Origin: Bacillota bacterium
GTDB taxonomy: Bacteria; Bacillota_I; Bacilli_A; RF39; UBA660
Direction of reading: 5' to 3'
Assembly: GCA_015059425.1 (NCBI GenBank)
Contig: SVAM01000003.1
Location: 54,106-118,105 of the forward strand
DNA length: 64,000 bases
The notes beneath the pieces were generated by a model. It was given only the letters and a program-made list of their open reading frames with translations. It was not told where the DNA came from and made no database searches. Both the position numbers and the translations under genes were made by a program. Shown here one piece after another: positions 1 to 8,387 of the stretch. Each line of letters opens with the position of its first letter. Position 1 is the stretch's first letter.

Positions 1-7
1 CTTCCAT
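1..7 (-). CDS. First codons of the T-box controlled gene (leaves window)
   Basis: Minus-strand GGAGG at 19-15 is followed by ATG at 7-5 and GAA, so a protein beginning Met-Glu runs off the left edge. Position behind a T-box points to an aminoacyl-tRNA synthetase. Met-Glu fits PheS, which often starts this way, but two residues prove nothing. Confidence 0.6.
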
Positions 8-19
8 TTTAATTCCTCC

Positions 20-236
20 ATAAAATAAAAAAATCCTAGAATATTGGGACGAATTTTCCGCGGTACCACCCAACTTCTAGAATTTACTAGCTCTTTTTCG
101 TTTATAGCACGACATACTATTTAAACTCCTAAATACGAAATTCATAATTTTCTTTATCTTTAGATATTTTCAGCCTATGATATCTAATCTCTCTTAAGAA
201 CTAAAAATTATTACTTAATATTTAATCAATGTTTAC
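20..236 (-). promoter_or_regulatory. T-box riboswitch leader
   Basis: On the minus strand the T-box core GGGTGGTACCGCGG lies at 71-58. It is followed by a terminator whose arms are 69-80 and 36-48, with a T-run at about 33-27. Upstream are a stem I with an AGAGA kink-turn element and a hairpin of 8-bp arms (TTAGATAT/ATATCTAA). T-boxes sense uncharged tRNA and control aminoacyl-tRNA synthetase or amino-acid genes. The region after GAA on the 3' side of stem I contains TTC followed by G, so a phenylalanine specifier is the best guess but is not certain. The controlled gene starts at position 7. Confidence 0.92.
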
Positions 237-333
237 GAACAATATTTTAACACTTTAAAACTTAAAAATCAAATCTTTTTTATAAACTTCTAAATAAACC
301 AAAAAATTCTTTTAACATAGAAATATATTAAAG

Positions 334-361
334 TCAAAAAAAGAGAATTATTAATAATTCT
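334..361 (-). terminator. Terminator of the rubrerythrin gene
   Basis: A perfect palindrome at 342-361 is followed on the minus strand by a T-run. It overlaps the last codons and stop of the rubrerythrin gene. Confidence 0.8.
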
Positions 362-890
362 CAGCTTTTAGTTCTATAAAACTTTGTGGATGAGCACATA
401 CAGGACAAACCATTGGTGCTTTAGCCCCAACATATATATGACCACAATTACGACATACCCATACAACTTCTTCACCACGTTCAAATACTAAGTTATCATT
501 AATATTACCAACTAACTTCATGTATCTTTCTTCATGATGTTTTTCTATTGCTGCAACACCATCAAAAAGTTTAGCAATGCGGTCAAATCCTTCTTCTCTT
601 GCAACTTCAGCAAATTCTTTATACATTTCTGTCCATTCATAGTTTTCGCCTTCAGCTGCATCTTTTAAGTTAGTTAAAGTATCAGGTACTTTCCCTCCAT
701 GTAATTCTTTGAACCATAATTTTGCATGCTCTTTTTCATTATTAGCAGTTTCTTCAAATATAGCGGCTATTTGTTCATATCCATCTTTTTTAGCTTGAGA
801 TGCATAATATGAATATTTATTTCTTGCTTGAGATTCTCCAGCAAAAGCAGCCATTAAATTAGCTTCTGTTCTTGAACCTTTTAATTCCAT
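351..890 (-). CDS. rbr: Rubrerythrin
   Basis: Non-haem iron protein that reduces hydrogen peroxide in the cytoplasm of anaerobes. It has an N-terminal ferritin-like di-iron domain with ExxH-type ligands ([28 protein letters not shown]). The C-terminal rubredoxin-like knuckle has CRNCG and CPVC cysteine pairs around residues 145-165. The start is the ATG at 890, eight bases after GGAGG; a longer reading from TTG at 905 would begin before the ribosome-binding site. Length is 179 residues, close to the family norm. It appears monocistronic. Oxidative-stress defence suggests an anaerobic or microaerophilic host. Confidence 0.96.
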   Translation of the reverse strand: MELKGSRTEANLMAAFAGESQARNKYSYYASQAKKDGYEQIAAIFEETANNEKEHAKLWFKELHGGKVPDTLTNLKDAAEGENYEWTEMYKEFAEVAREEGFDRIAKLFDGVAAIEKHHEERYMKLVGNINDNLVFERGEEVVWVCRNCGHIYVGAKAPMVCPVCAHPQSFIELKAENY

Positions 891-950
891 AATTTTTACC
901 TCCAAAAATATTATATCGAAATAAAAAAATATTGTAAATAATAAATTAAA

Positions 951-968
951 AAATACCCGTAGGTATTT
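951..968. terminator. Short hairpin terminator after the 47-residue ORF
   Basis: AATACC and GGTATT arms around a short loop, with T-rich sequence on the minus-strand side. It lies directly after the stop codon at 969. Confidence 0.65.
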
Positions 969-1112
969 TTATTTTTTTAATTTATCTTTATTTTTCTTTT
1001 TAATAGGATTTGTCATATCAACTAAATAGCCTATTAAAGCAAAAATTAATACTAATGCTATAACTAAAAACCAAATATAATTATTTAATATAAAATCAAC
1101 TAAATTATCCAT
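969..1112 (-). CDS. Small single-pass membrane protein (47 aa)
   Basis: Short ORF starting ATG at 1112, five bases after AGGAG, and ending TAA at 969. The product starts MDNLVDFILNNY, has one hydrophobic helix at about residues 10-31, and ends in a very basic tail (KKKNKDKLKK). It sits just downstream of the DUF3048 gene in the same orientation and before a hairpin terminator, so it is probably the last gene of that unit. The good ribosome-binding site and complete hydrophobic segment argue for a real gene. I do not recognise a family and assign no function. Confidence 0.65.
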   Translation of the reverse strand: MDNLVDFILNNYIWFLVIALVLIFALIGYLVDMTNPIKKKNKDKLKK

Positions 1113-1143
1113 TTTTATTCTCCTAAGTAATTATATGAAACAA

Positions 1144-2202
1144 TTAATAAGTTATACTAATATTACCATTTTTAGGAACAATATGAATCCAAGTATTTCC
1201 ATCATTTACAGTTATTTCAGTACCATCTTGATATTTATATATTGTTTGAGCACTTCTAGAATTCTTTTCCCAAGTTATAGGTATAGCTACACCATTAGTT
1301 ATATAATAACCCTTCCCAGAACCTATATTTTTTAAATTTTGTCTACCATAATCATCAATAGAATAATTTTCCACTTCATAAGCAATTATATTTTTAACAG
1401 TATAATGATTACCAGTTTTATAATCTTTGTGTTCTTTATTATTAACATATTGTTTATAAACATTATTTTCGCTATCATAAACATAATTTGTAGTTGTTCC
1501 ACTAGAATATTTCAAATCTACTTTATTAGCAGTTTGTACTCCTTTTAATTTACTTGTATCTATTGGAGTAGCACTATAATTTAATAATAAATCTTTATTT
1601 AATTCAGTTCTTTTGCTACCAATACCCTTGCCTAATTTTTCAATACTTGTAAATAAAGTATGTTCACTAGCTACAGGCAATTTTTCTCTCCACCCAGTTT
1701 TAGATTCACTTACTTCTATTCTATCAATTCCTAATTTACTAAAATCTGATTGTGCTTGAGGACTTTGTCCGTGATGTACGTATATAGCATCATTTTCCAA
1801 CGCATAATCTAAATAATAATGTCTAGAACTTCTAACACTTCCTATCATTGTAGTTTCTTGGTCTTTAAATAAAGCTAAATATCTTGTAATGCCACCTTCA
1901 ACAATTATTTCATAAACCAAGTAAGCATCTTGAAGCCCTGAATGATAAGGTCTAGCAGTACTAAGATTATTAACCATTACCGCATAAGGTCTCGTTTTAC
2001 TATTTAAATCAACTATTTGTACTTCAGGAATAATTTCTTCTTGCTCTTTATTATTTTCTACTTTATTATTTTTATTGTTTTCTTTTACTTCAGTTCCATT
2101 ATTATTTAATAGTTTGGGTAAACCAAATATTAACCCACTTATTATTGCTAATAAAATAACTCCCAATATAATTAAATCTTTTTTCTTTACAACTAATTTC
2201 AT
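1144..2202 (-). CDS. DUF3048 (YerB-like) membrane-anchored protein
   Basis: An N-terminal membrane helix (about residues 9-28) is followed by a charged Asn/Lys/Glu linker and a two-part extracellular domain. The segments RPYAVMVNN, GLQDAYLVYE, GGITRYLALF and GSVRSSRHYY are typical of the DUF3048 family, whose Bacillus member is YerB. The C-terminal part (about 210-350) matches the second DUF3048 subdomain. Function is not established for the family; an envelope role is likely. The start at 2202 follows GGAGG closely. The gene is divergent from the unknown operon at 2379. Confidence 0.85.
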   Translation of the reverse strand: MKLVVKKKDLIILGVILLAIISGLIFGLPKLLNNNGTEVKENNKNNKVENNKEQEEIIPEVQIVDLNSKTRPYAVMVNNLSTARPYHSGLQDAYLVYEIIVEGGITRYLALFKDQETTMIGSVRSSRHYYLDYALENDAIYVHHGQSPQAQSDFSKLGIDRIEVSESKTGWREKLPVASEHTLFTSIEKLGKGIGSKRTELNKDLLLNYSATPIDTSKLKGVQTANKVDLKYSSGTTTNYVYDSENNVYKQYVNNKEHKDYKTGNHYTVKNIIAYEVENYSIDDYGRQNLKNIGSGKGYYITNGVAIPITWEKNSRSAQTIYKYQDGTEITVNDGNTWIHIVPKNGNISITY

Positions 2203-2226
2203 ATTACCTCCATATTTTATATACCC

Positions 2227-2255
2227 AGTATAACATGTAAAAATTAAAAAGTAAA
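2227..2255 (-). promoter_or_regulatory. Promoter of the DUF3048 gene
   Basis: Minus-strand -35 TTTACT (2255-2250) and -10 TATACT (2232-2227), separated by 17 bases. The start codon follows at 2202. Confidence 0.65.
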
Positions 2256-2378
2256 TTTTTTAAATTAATTTTTTTAAAATTATTATAATTTAAAAAACGT
2301 AAAATAATGTCAAAAATAATGTCAGATATTGTTTAACGAGTAAAAATATGATAATTTATAATAAATGGAGGTTTAAAT

Positions 2379-2852
2379 ATGGCTAATAATTACCCTAATG
2401 GATGGAAAGACGGATGGTCTTCAGCTGATCATGCAGAACAAAGTTATAGTCCCTATGCTGCTGAACGTGCGCAAAGAGAAGCTATGTCTGAAGCAAAAAA
2501 CAGAGAAGCAGCTAGAACACAATATGAACAAGGTTTAGCAAATGAAAGAAAAGCACGCGAAAAAATAGAAGCAGAAAGAGCTCAAGAAGAATTCATAAGA
2601 AATAAACGTGAAAGAGAAGCATATGAAAGAGCAGATAAAAAAACCGAAGCTGTAAAATTTCTTGTTGAACAAAAAAAAGCAGCATATAATCAAAAAAGTT
2701 GGTTTGGAAAAACAATGGCAAAAATGAGAGGAAAAGATTTTACAAGTCAATATAATAAATATTATCAAGAAGCAGAAAATAAAATATATGCTATGGATAA
2801 TCATTCATTTGAAGTATTTTATGAAAACAATATTGAAGGAAAAAGTAGATAA
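2379..2852 (+). CDS. Unknown charged coiled-coil protein
   Basis: 157 residues with no signal peptide or membrane segment. The N-terminus is Asn/Gly/Trp rich (NNYPNGWKDGW). Residues about 25-110 form a long run of Ala, Glu, Arg and Lys predicted to be a continuous helix or coiled coil. The C-terminal 45 residues look globular. A GGAGG box precedes the ATG. Its stop overlaps the start of the next gene (TAATG), which indicates translational coupling. I recognise no family. A cytoplasmic structural or scaffold role is possible but unproven. Confidence 0.7.
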   Translation: MANNYPNGWKDGWSSADHAEQSYSPYAAERAQREAMSEAKNREAARTQYEQGLANERKAREKIEAERAQEEFIRNKREREAYERADKKTEAVKFLVEQKKAAYNQKSWFGKTMAKMRGKDFTSQYNKYYQEAENKIYAMDNHSFEVFYENNIEGKSR

Positions 2853-3139
2853 TGGATGAAATAAACACAAGCTTTAAAGAGTATATAGAATCCTTTAAAC
2901 AGATGAGTATTCCGGATAAACGTTTAGAGATAATTCATAGCATAAATGAAATAACTGTAATGTTTGATGCACTTGCTAAAAATTCAAATATTGAATTATC
3001 ATATTTAAAAAGTAATGAAGTATTAGATTTAAAACAAGGAAACGAATCCGAAGATGATTATTTAGAAGCATTACTAGTTTATATCGAGAATGCTAAATCA
3101 ATGATTGGTGAATATTTAATTAAAAAAAATGAAATATAG
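2852..3139 (+). CDS. Unknown small acidic helical protein
   Basis: 95 residues, acidic, with no membrane helix. It starts MDEINTSFKEYIESFKQ and appears all helical. The ATG overlaps the stop of the preceding gene by one base, so the two are very likely co-translated and may form a complex. A strong terminator follows at 3142. No family is recognised. Confidence 0.7.
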   Translation: MDEINTSFKEYIESFKQMSIPDKRLEIIHSINEITVMFDALAKNSNIELSYLKSNEVLDLKQGNESEDDYLEALLVYIENAKSMIGEYLIKKNEI

Positions 3140-3141
3140 TT

Positions 3142-3169
3142 AGAATACTTAAAAGAGTATTCTTTTTTA
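3142..3169 (+). terminator. Terminator of the 2379-3139 operon
   Basis: GAATACT and AGTATTC arms followed by TTTTTT on the plus strand, directly after the stop codon. Confidence 0.9.
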
Positions 3170-3173
3170 TGCA

Positions 3174-3200
3174 CAAAAAAAGAACCTATTTCTAGGTTCT
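3174..3200 (-). terminator. Terminator of the str operon
   Basis: Palindrome AGAACCTA/TAGGTTCT followed on the minus strand by a run of T. It lies just after the tuf stop and faces the plus-strand terminator of the neighbouring operon. Confidence 0.9.
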
Positions 3201-3208
3201 AATTTTTA

Positions 3209-4378
3209 TTATTCAATAATTTCTGATACTACACCAGCACCAACAGTACGTCCACCTTCACGGATAGAGAATTTAGTACCATTTTCAAGTGCTACTGGAG
3301 CAATTAATTCAACAGTCATGTCAACATTGTCGCCAGGCATAACCATTTCTACACCAGCTGGAAGTTCGATAACACCTGTAACATCAGTAGTTCTAAAGTA
3401 GAATTGTGGTCTGTAGTTAGAGAAGAATGGAGTATGACGTCCGCCTTCTTCTTTAGAAAGAACATACACACTTGCTTTAAATTTATGATGTGGAGTAACA
3501 CTTCCTGGTTTAGAAAGAACTTGTCCACGTTCAACTTCATCACGAGAAATACCACGTAATAATACACCAGCATTATCTCCAGCTTGAGCAAAGTCAAGTG
3601 ATTTTCTGAACATTTCAATACCAGTAACAACAGTTTTCTTAGTATCTTTTAATCCAACGATTTCAACTTCGTCATTTAATGATAATGTACCACGTTCAAC
3701 ACGTCCTGTAACAACAGTACCACGTCCTGAAATTGTGAATACATCTTCAATACTCATTAAGAATGGTTTATCAGTATCTCTTTCAGGAGCATCAATATAA
3801 GAATCAACAGCAGCGATTAAATCACGGATTGATTGAGCAGCAGCTTCATCACCTTCAATAGCTTTAAGTGCAGAACCACGAACGATTGGACATTCAGCAT
3901 CGAAATTGTATTCTCCTAATAATTCTCTGATTTCCATTTCTACTAAGTCTAATAACTCAGGATCATCAACTTGGTCACATTTGTTCATATAAACAACAAT
4001 TTTAGGAACACCAACTTGACGAGATAATAAGATATGTTCTCTTGTTTGAGGCATAGGTCCATCAGCAGCAGAAACTACAAGGATAGCCCCATCCATTTGT
4101 GCAGCACCTGTGATCATGTTTTTAACATAGTCAGCATGTCCTGGACAGTCTACGTGAGCATAGTGACGAGTGTCAGTTTCATACTCAACGTGTGAAGTAT
4201 TAATAGTAATACCTCTTTCTCTTTCTTCTGGTGCTTTGTCGATATTAGCATAATCAACAAATTCTTTACCAAAATATTTTGTAATAGCAGCAGTTAAAGT
4301 TGTTTTACCATGGTCAACGTGTCCAATAGTACCAATATTAACGTGCTCTTTAGAACGGTCAAATTTTTCTCTTGCCAT
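3209..4378 (-). CDS. tuf: Elongation factor Tu
   Basis: GTPase that delivers aminoacyl-tRNA to the ribosome. The G1 motif GHVDHGKT is at residues 19-26, followed by DCPGHADYV (G3) and NKCD (G4), then the beta-barrel domains 2 and 3. The ATG at 4378 gives [13 protein letters not shown] and 389 residues, near the usual 394-395. A TTG at 4396 would place the ribosome-binding site inside the gene and is rejected. It is the last gene of the str operon, about 90 bases after fusA. Confidence 0.99.
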   Translation of the reverse strand: MAREKFDRSKEHVNIGTIGHVDHGKTTLTAAITKYFGKEFVDYANIDKAPEERERGITINTSHVEYETDTRHYAHVDCPGHADYVKNMITGAAQMDGAILVVSAADGPMPQTREHILLSRQVGVPKIVVYMNKCDQVDDPELLDLVEMEIRELLGEYNFDAECPIVRGSALKAIEGDEAAAQSIRDLIAAVDSYIDAPERDTDKPFLMSIEDVFTISGRGTVVTGRVERGTLSLNDEVEIVGLKDTKKTVVTGIEMFRKSLDFAQAGDNAGVLLRGISRDEVERGQVLSKPGSVTPHHKFKASVYVLSKEEGGRHTPFFSNYRPQFYFRTTDVTGVIELPAGVEMVMPGDNVDMTVELIAPVALENGTKFSIREGGRTVGAGVVSEIIE

Positions 4379-4468
4379 ATTTTTTTCTCCTTTCAAATAT
4401 TTACTCTTATATTTTATCTAATGCTTGAACTTTTTTCAAGTATTATTTAAGTTTAGTTGTGTTAAATA

Positions 4469-6541
4469 TTAGTTAACACTGTTCTTTTTAATAATTTCTT
4501 CTGAAATTGATTTTGGAACTTCTTCATAATGATCAAGTACCATTGTGAAGTTACCACGTCCTTGTGTATTAGAACGTAAGCTAGTTGCATAACCAAACAT
4601 TTCAGCTAGTGGAACCATAGCTTTAATAGATAAAGCGTTACCACGAGATTCTTGTCCCATTGGTTTTCCACGACGACTAGTTAAGTCACCCATAACGTTA
4701 CCCATGTATTCATCAGGTACGATTACTTCAACACTCATAATTGGTTCAAGTAATACTGGTTGACATTTATTTTTAGCTTCTTTTAAAGCCATAGAAGCAG
4801 CAATTTTGAAAGCCATTTCAGATGAGTCAACATCGTGGTATGAACCATCAAATAATGTTGCTTTAACATCTACCATTGGATAACCTGCTAATATTCCGCC
4901 AGCCATAGCTTCTTGTAAACCTTTATCAGTTACTGGAATATATTCACGAGGAACTACACCACCAACGATAGCATCAACAAATTCATAACCTTTTTCAGGA
5001 TTTGGTTCAAATTTAACCCAAACATGTCCATATTGTCCACGTCCACCTGATTGTTTAATGTATTTACCTTCACATTCAGCAGCAACTTTAATAGTTTCAC
5101 GGTAAGCAACTTGTGGTTTACCACTATTACATTCAACGTTAAATTCTCTTCTCATACGATCAATAATAACATCTAAGTGTAACTCACCCATTCCTGATAA
5201 AACTGTTTGACCAGTTTCATGATCAGTTTTAACTCTTAAAGTTGGGTCTTCTTCAACCAATTTTTGAATAGCTAAAGCCATTTTATCTTGATCGTTTTTA
5301 CTTTTTGGTTCAATAGCAATATCAATAACTGGTTCTGGGAATTCCATACCTTTCATAATACAAGGATTTTTTTCATCACAAAGTGTATCAGCAGTAGTAG
5401 TATTCTTTAGACCTACAGCTGCAGCTATTTCACCAGCATAAACGTCAGTAATCTCTTTTCTTTGGTTAGCATGCATTTGTAAGATACGACCAATTCTTTC
5501 TTTTTCACCCTTAGTTGAGTTTAAAACATAAGAACCACTTTTTAAAATACCAGAGTATACACGGAAGAAAGATAATCTTCCAACGAATGGATCAGTCATA
5601 ATTTTGAATGCTAAAGCAGTAAATGGTTCTGAATCGCTCGGATGACGTAAAACATCATTTCCATCTTTATCAGTACATACAATTGCTTCAACATCTAGTG
5701 GACTAGGTAAGTAGTCAACTACAGCATCAAGTAATGGTTTAATACCTTTATTACTTAAAGCATCAGCACATAATACCGGGAAGAATTCAACGGATAAAGT
5801 TGCTTTTCTTATAGCACTTTTTAGTTCTTCTTCAGTAATTTCTGCACCATCTAAATATTTCATCATTAATTCTTCATCATGATCAGCTACAGTTTCAATT
5901 AATAATGTACGATATTCTTCTACTTTATCTAACATATCAGCAGGAATATCAACTTCTATAGCATTTTCTTGTTCACTTCCATCAAATTCATAAGCTTTTC
6001 TAGTAACTAAGTTAACTATACCTTTGAATTCAGATTCAGCACCTATTGGAAGTTCGATTGGAGCAGCAACTGCACCTAATCTGTCTTTAATAGTTTTTAA
6101 ACTGTAATAGAAATCAGCTCCCATTTTTCCCATTTTGTTTGCACAAATCATTCTAGGAACTTTATATTCATTAGCTTGTCTCCAAACAGTTTCAGTTTGA
6201 GGTTCAACACCAGCTTGTGCATCGATTAAAGCAACAGCTCCATCTAAAACACGTAAGCTTCTTTGAACTTCGATAGTAAAGTCTACGTGTCCTGGAGTAT
6301 CGATAATATTTAGACGATGTCCTTTCCAGTGAGCAGTTGTAGCTGCACTAGTAATTGTGATACCTCTTTCTTTTTCTTGAGCCATCCAGTCCATTTGAGA
6401 TTCACCATCATGAGTCTCACCTATTTTATGAGTTATTCCAGTATGGAATAAAATTCTTTCAGTAGTAGTAGTTTTACCAGCATCTATGTGAGCCATGATA
6501 CCAATATTTCTAATTTTATCTAAACTAACATCTCTTGCCAT
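4469..6541 (-). CDS. fusA: Elongation factor G
   Basis: GTPase that drives tRNA-mRNA translocation. It contains AHIDAGKTT (residues 17-25), DTPGHVDF (81-88), the full GTP-binding domain, and domains II-V to a normal length of 690 residues. The G4 motif reads NKMG (135-138) where NKMD is expected. The GGA codon at 6130-6128 is clear in the DNA, and the following GADF is conserved as usual. The gene sits in the canonical rpsL-rpsG-fusA-tuf order, seven bases after rpsG, so it is the housekeeping copy. Confidence 0.98.
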   Translation of the reverse strand: MARDVSLDKIRNIGIMAHIDAGKTTTTERILFHTGITHKIGETHDGESQMDWMAQEKERGITITSAATTAHWKGHRLNIIDTPGHVDFTIEVQRSLRVLDGAVALIDAQAGVEPQTETVWRQANEYKVPRMICANKMGKMGADFYYSLKTIKDRLGAVAAPIELPIGAESEFKGIVNLVTRKAYEFDGSEQENAIEVDIPADMLDKVEEYRTLLIETVADHDEELMMKYLDGAEITEEELKSAIRKATLSVEFFPVLCADALSNKGIKPLLDAVVDYLPSPLDVEAIVCTDKDGNDVLRHPSDSEPFTALAFKIMTDPFVGRLSFFRVYSGILKSGSYVLNSTKGEKERIGRILQMHANQRKEITDVYAGEIAAAVGLKNTTTADTLCDEKNPCIMKGMEFPEPVIDIAIEPKSKNDQDKMALAIQKLVEEDPTLRVKTDHETGQTVLSGMGELHLDVIIDRMRREFNVECNSGKPQVAYRETIKVAAECEGKYIKQSGGRGQYGHVWVKFEPNPEKGYEFVDAIVGGVVPREYIPVTDKGLQEAMAGGILAGYPMVDVKATLFDGSYHDVDSSEMAFKIAASMALKEAKNKCQPVLLEPIMSVEVIVPDEYMGNVMGDLTSRRGKPMGQESRGNALSIKAMVPLAEMFGYATSLRSNTQGRGNFTMVLDHYEEVPKSISEEIIKKNSVN

Positions 6542-6547
6542 ATACTA

Positions 6548-7015
6548 TTACCATCTATAATGAGCAAATGCTTTATTTGCTTCAGCCATTTTATGAGTAT
6601 CTTCACGTTTTTTAACAGCTCCACCAACACCATTAGAAGCGTCGATAAGTTCATTTGCTAAATTAATGGCCATTCCCTTTCCATTTCTTGTTTTTGCATA
6701 GTTTACAATCCAACGTAATGCTAAAGTTTGTCTTCTTTCATCTGTTACTTCAACTGGAACTTGATAGTTTGAACCACCAACACGACGAGACTTAACTTCT
6801 AAGTTAGGCATTACATTTTCTAATGCAGCATTATAAACTTCCATTGGGTCTTTACCAGTTTTTTCTTTAATGATATCAAATGCTTCATAAAGAATTTTTT
6901 CAGCAGTACCCTTTTTACCATCCTTCATAATTCTGTTAATTAACTTAGTAACAGTTTTAGAATTATATATAGGATCTGGTAATACATCTCTTTTTATTGC
7001 ACGTCTTTTACGCAT
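6548..7015 (-). CDS. rpsG: 30S ribosomal protein S7
   Basis: 155-residue primary 16S rRNA-binding protein that nucleates assembly of the 30S head. The start [15 protein letters not shown] and the internal [17 protein letters not shown] are hallmark S7 sequences. It lies between rpsL and fusA with short spacers. In other bacteria S7 represses its own operon; no separate site could be identified here. Confidence 0.98.
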   Translation of the reverse strand: MRKRRAIKRDVLPDPIYNSKTVTKLINRIMKDGKKGTAEKILYEAFDIIKEKTGKDPMEVYNAALENVMPNLEVKSRRVGGSNYQVPVEVTDERRQTLALRWIVNYAKTRNGKGMAINLANELIDASNGVGGAVKKREDTHKMAEANKAFAHYRW

Positions 7016-7039
7016 AATTTAAAACTCCTTTCTTAAATA

Positions 7040-7453
7040 TTAATTTTTAGGTCTTTTTGTTCCGTATTTACTACGACCTTGTTTACGATTATTAACTCCT
7101 TGAGTATCAAGTGTTCCACGAACAATATGATAACGAACACCGATTAAGTCTTTTACACGACCACCACGTACTAATACTACGCTATGTTCTTGTAAATTGT
7201 GACCTTCTCCTGGAATATAGCAATCTACTTCTTTACCATTAGATAGTCTAACACGAGCATATTTACGTAATGCTGAGTTTGGCTTCTTAGGTGTTTTAGT
7301 TCCAACACGAGTACAAACACCACGTTTTTGAGGTCCTTTTGTATCTGTTTGTTTTCTAGTCATCGCATTATAACCTACATTTAAAACTGGAGATTTACTC
7401 TTTTTAGTTTTACTTTTTCTGTTTTTCTTAACTAATTGATTAATTGTTGGCAT
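7040..7453 (-). CDS. rpsL: 30S ribosomal protein S12
   Basis: Decoding-centre protein of the small subunit. It starts [13 protein letters not shown] at the ATG at 7453, seven bases after a strong GGAGG, giving 137 residues. An in-frame TTG further upstream lies before that box and is rejected. [20 protein letters not shown] and the loop [16 protein letters not shown] are intact. The lysines in TPKKPNS, where streptomycin-resistance changes occur in other species, look wild type. It is the first gene of the str operon. Confidence 0.98.
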   Translation of the reverse strand: MPTINQLVKKNRKSKTKKSKSPVLNVGYNAMTRKQTDTKGPQKRGVCTRVGTKTPKKPNSALRKYARVRLSNGKEVDCYIPGEGHNLQEHSVVLVRGGRVKDLIGVRYHIVRGTLDTQGVNNRKQGRSKYGTKRPKN

Positions 7454-7545
7454 TAAAATTCCTCCTTCCATTAACACACATCCTGGTGTATCACAGTTTC
7501 CATTAAATCAGGTTCTACCTAAGCAGAACCTAAATTTAAAATCGT
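7454..7545 (-). promoter_or_regulatory. rpsL 5' leader with hairpins
   Basis: The untranslated leader contains GGTTCT/AGAACC (7511-7530) and a small hairpin ACAC/GTGT close to the start. The 12-mer TGATACACCAGG (7493-7482) recurs with one change in the rpsJ leader. It probably mediates autogenous control by a ribosomal protein, which is inference. Confidence 0.5.
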
Positions 7546-7550
7546 TAATA

Positions 7551-7579
7551 ATATAACATTATATTATATGTATTGTCAA
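7551..7579 (-). promoter_or_regulatory. str operon promoter
   Basis: Minus-strand TTGACA (7579-7574), a 17-base spacer and TTATAT (7556-7551). It is a near-consensus sigma-A promoter placed before the rpsL leader. Confidence 0.85.
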
Positions 7580-7597
7580 GCATTTTTTGACAAACTT

Positions 7598-8320
7598 CTA
7601 AACCTTTTTATCATTATTGATTATTCTTTTTCTACTAAAGTTATTGTTAATACTTTCCACATTATTATTACTGTTTAAAAGTTCATTTAATTCAATACTT
7701 AAATCCATTAATTCTTTTTCTCCTTCTTCTACATTTAAAGAATAATACTTAGCCAAAGCATTGGTATATCGACAATAATAATTAAACAAAAACTCTTCCG
7801 ATAAATACTCCATTTTTGACTCAATATCTTGAATTATAGCATTAATATCACTTGTTTTTACAATTTCTTTAGTAACTTTTAGATATTCTATATCTATAGG
7901 AGCGCTTTGACGCATCTCTAAAACATTAGCAACACGGCTAATATTGTTTAATGCTTCCCGAATATTTAATTTATAATTTTTTCTTTCCACAATTTTATTT
8001 ATTAAAGGGTTATAATATTCTTTATATAAAACATAAACATTATATATTAAAAATGGTAATAAAAAGAGATATTTATAAATAATAAAACTAGCTAATAAAA
8101 TACCAAAACCAGTAAAAAAAGCATAATCAACAAATTTAAAATTAAACTTTAAAGAAGGTATTTTAGTATTACTAATTAATTCTCTTAATTTACTAATTAT
8201 TTTTTCCAAATCCTTTTCATCTAAAGAATACAAATTTAAATTTTTTAATGCTTCATTATAACATTCTAATTCATTTTCACCACTATTATAAATAAAACTT
8301 TCAAAATCTTCTAAATTCAT
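7598..8320 (-). CDS. Unknown two-helix membrane protein, partner of the HEPN-like gene
   Basis: 240 residues. Residues 1-60 are acidic and helical. A hydrophobic region at about 63-100 should form two closely spaced membrane helices. The remaining roughly 140 residues are charged and helical and probably cytoplasmic. It starts with ATG after GGGGA and lies 67 bases downstream of the 497-residue HEPN-like gene with no visible terminator between, so the two are likely one operon. No family is recognised. It could anchor or regulate its neighbour. Confidence 0.65.
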   Translation of the reverse strand: MNLEDFESFIYNSGENELECYNEALKNLNLYSLDEKDLEKIISKLRELISNTKIPSLKFNFKFVDYAFFTGFGILLASFIIYKYLFLLPFLIYNVYVLYKEYYNPLINKIVERKNYKLNIREALNNISRVANVLEMRQSAPIDIEYLKVTKEIVKTSDINAIIQDIESKMEYLSEEFLFNYYCRYTNALAKYYSLNVEEGEKELMDLSIELNELLNSNNNVESINNNFSRKRIINNDKKV

Positions 8321-8387
8321 AATTTATTTCCCCACTAAATAAAAATCACAAGTATTATAACAATTAATAATATAAGATTCAATAAAA

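Noticed and set aside
4397..4468. Separate tuf promoter between fusA and tuf
   Set aside because: A small CTTGAA/TTCAAG hairpin is visible but no convincing -35 and -10 pair; left unannotated.
4954..5136. Overlapping minus-strand ORF inside fusA
   Set aside because: Lies wholly inside the EF-G gene in another frame, low-complexity product.
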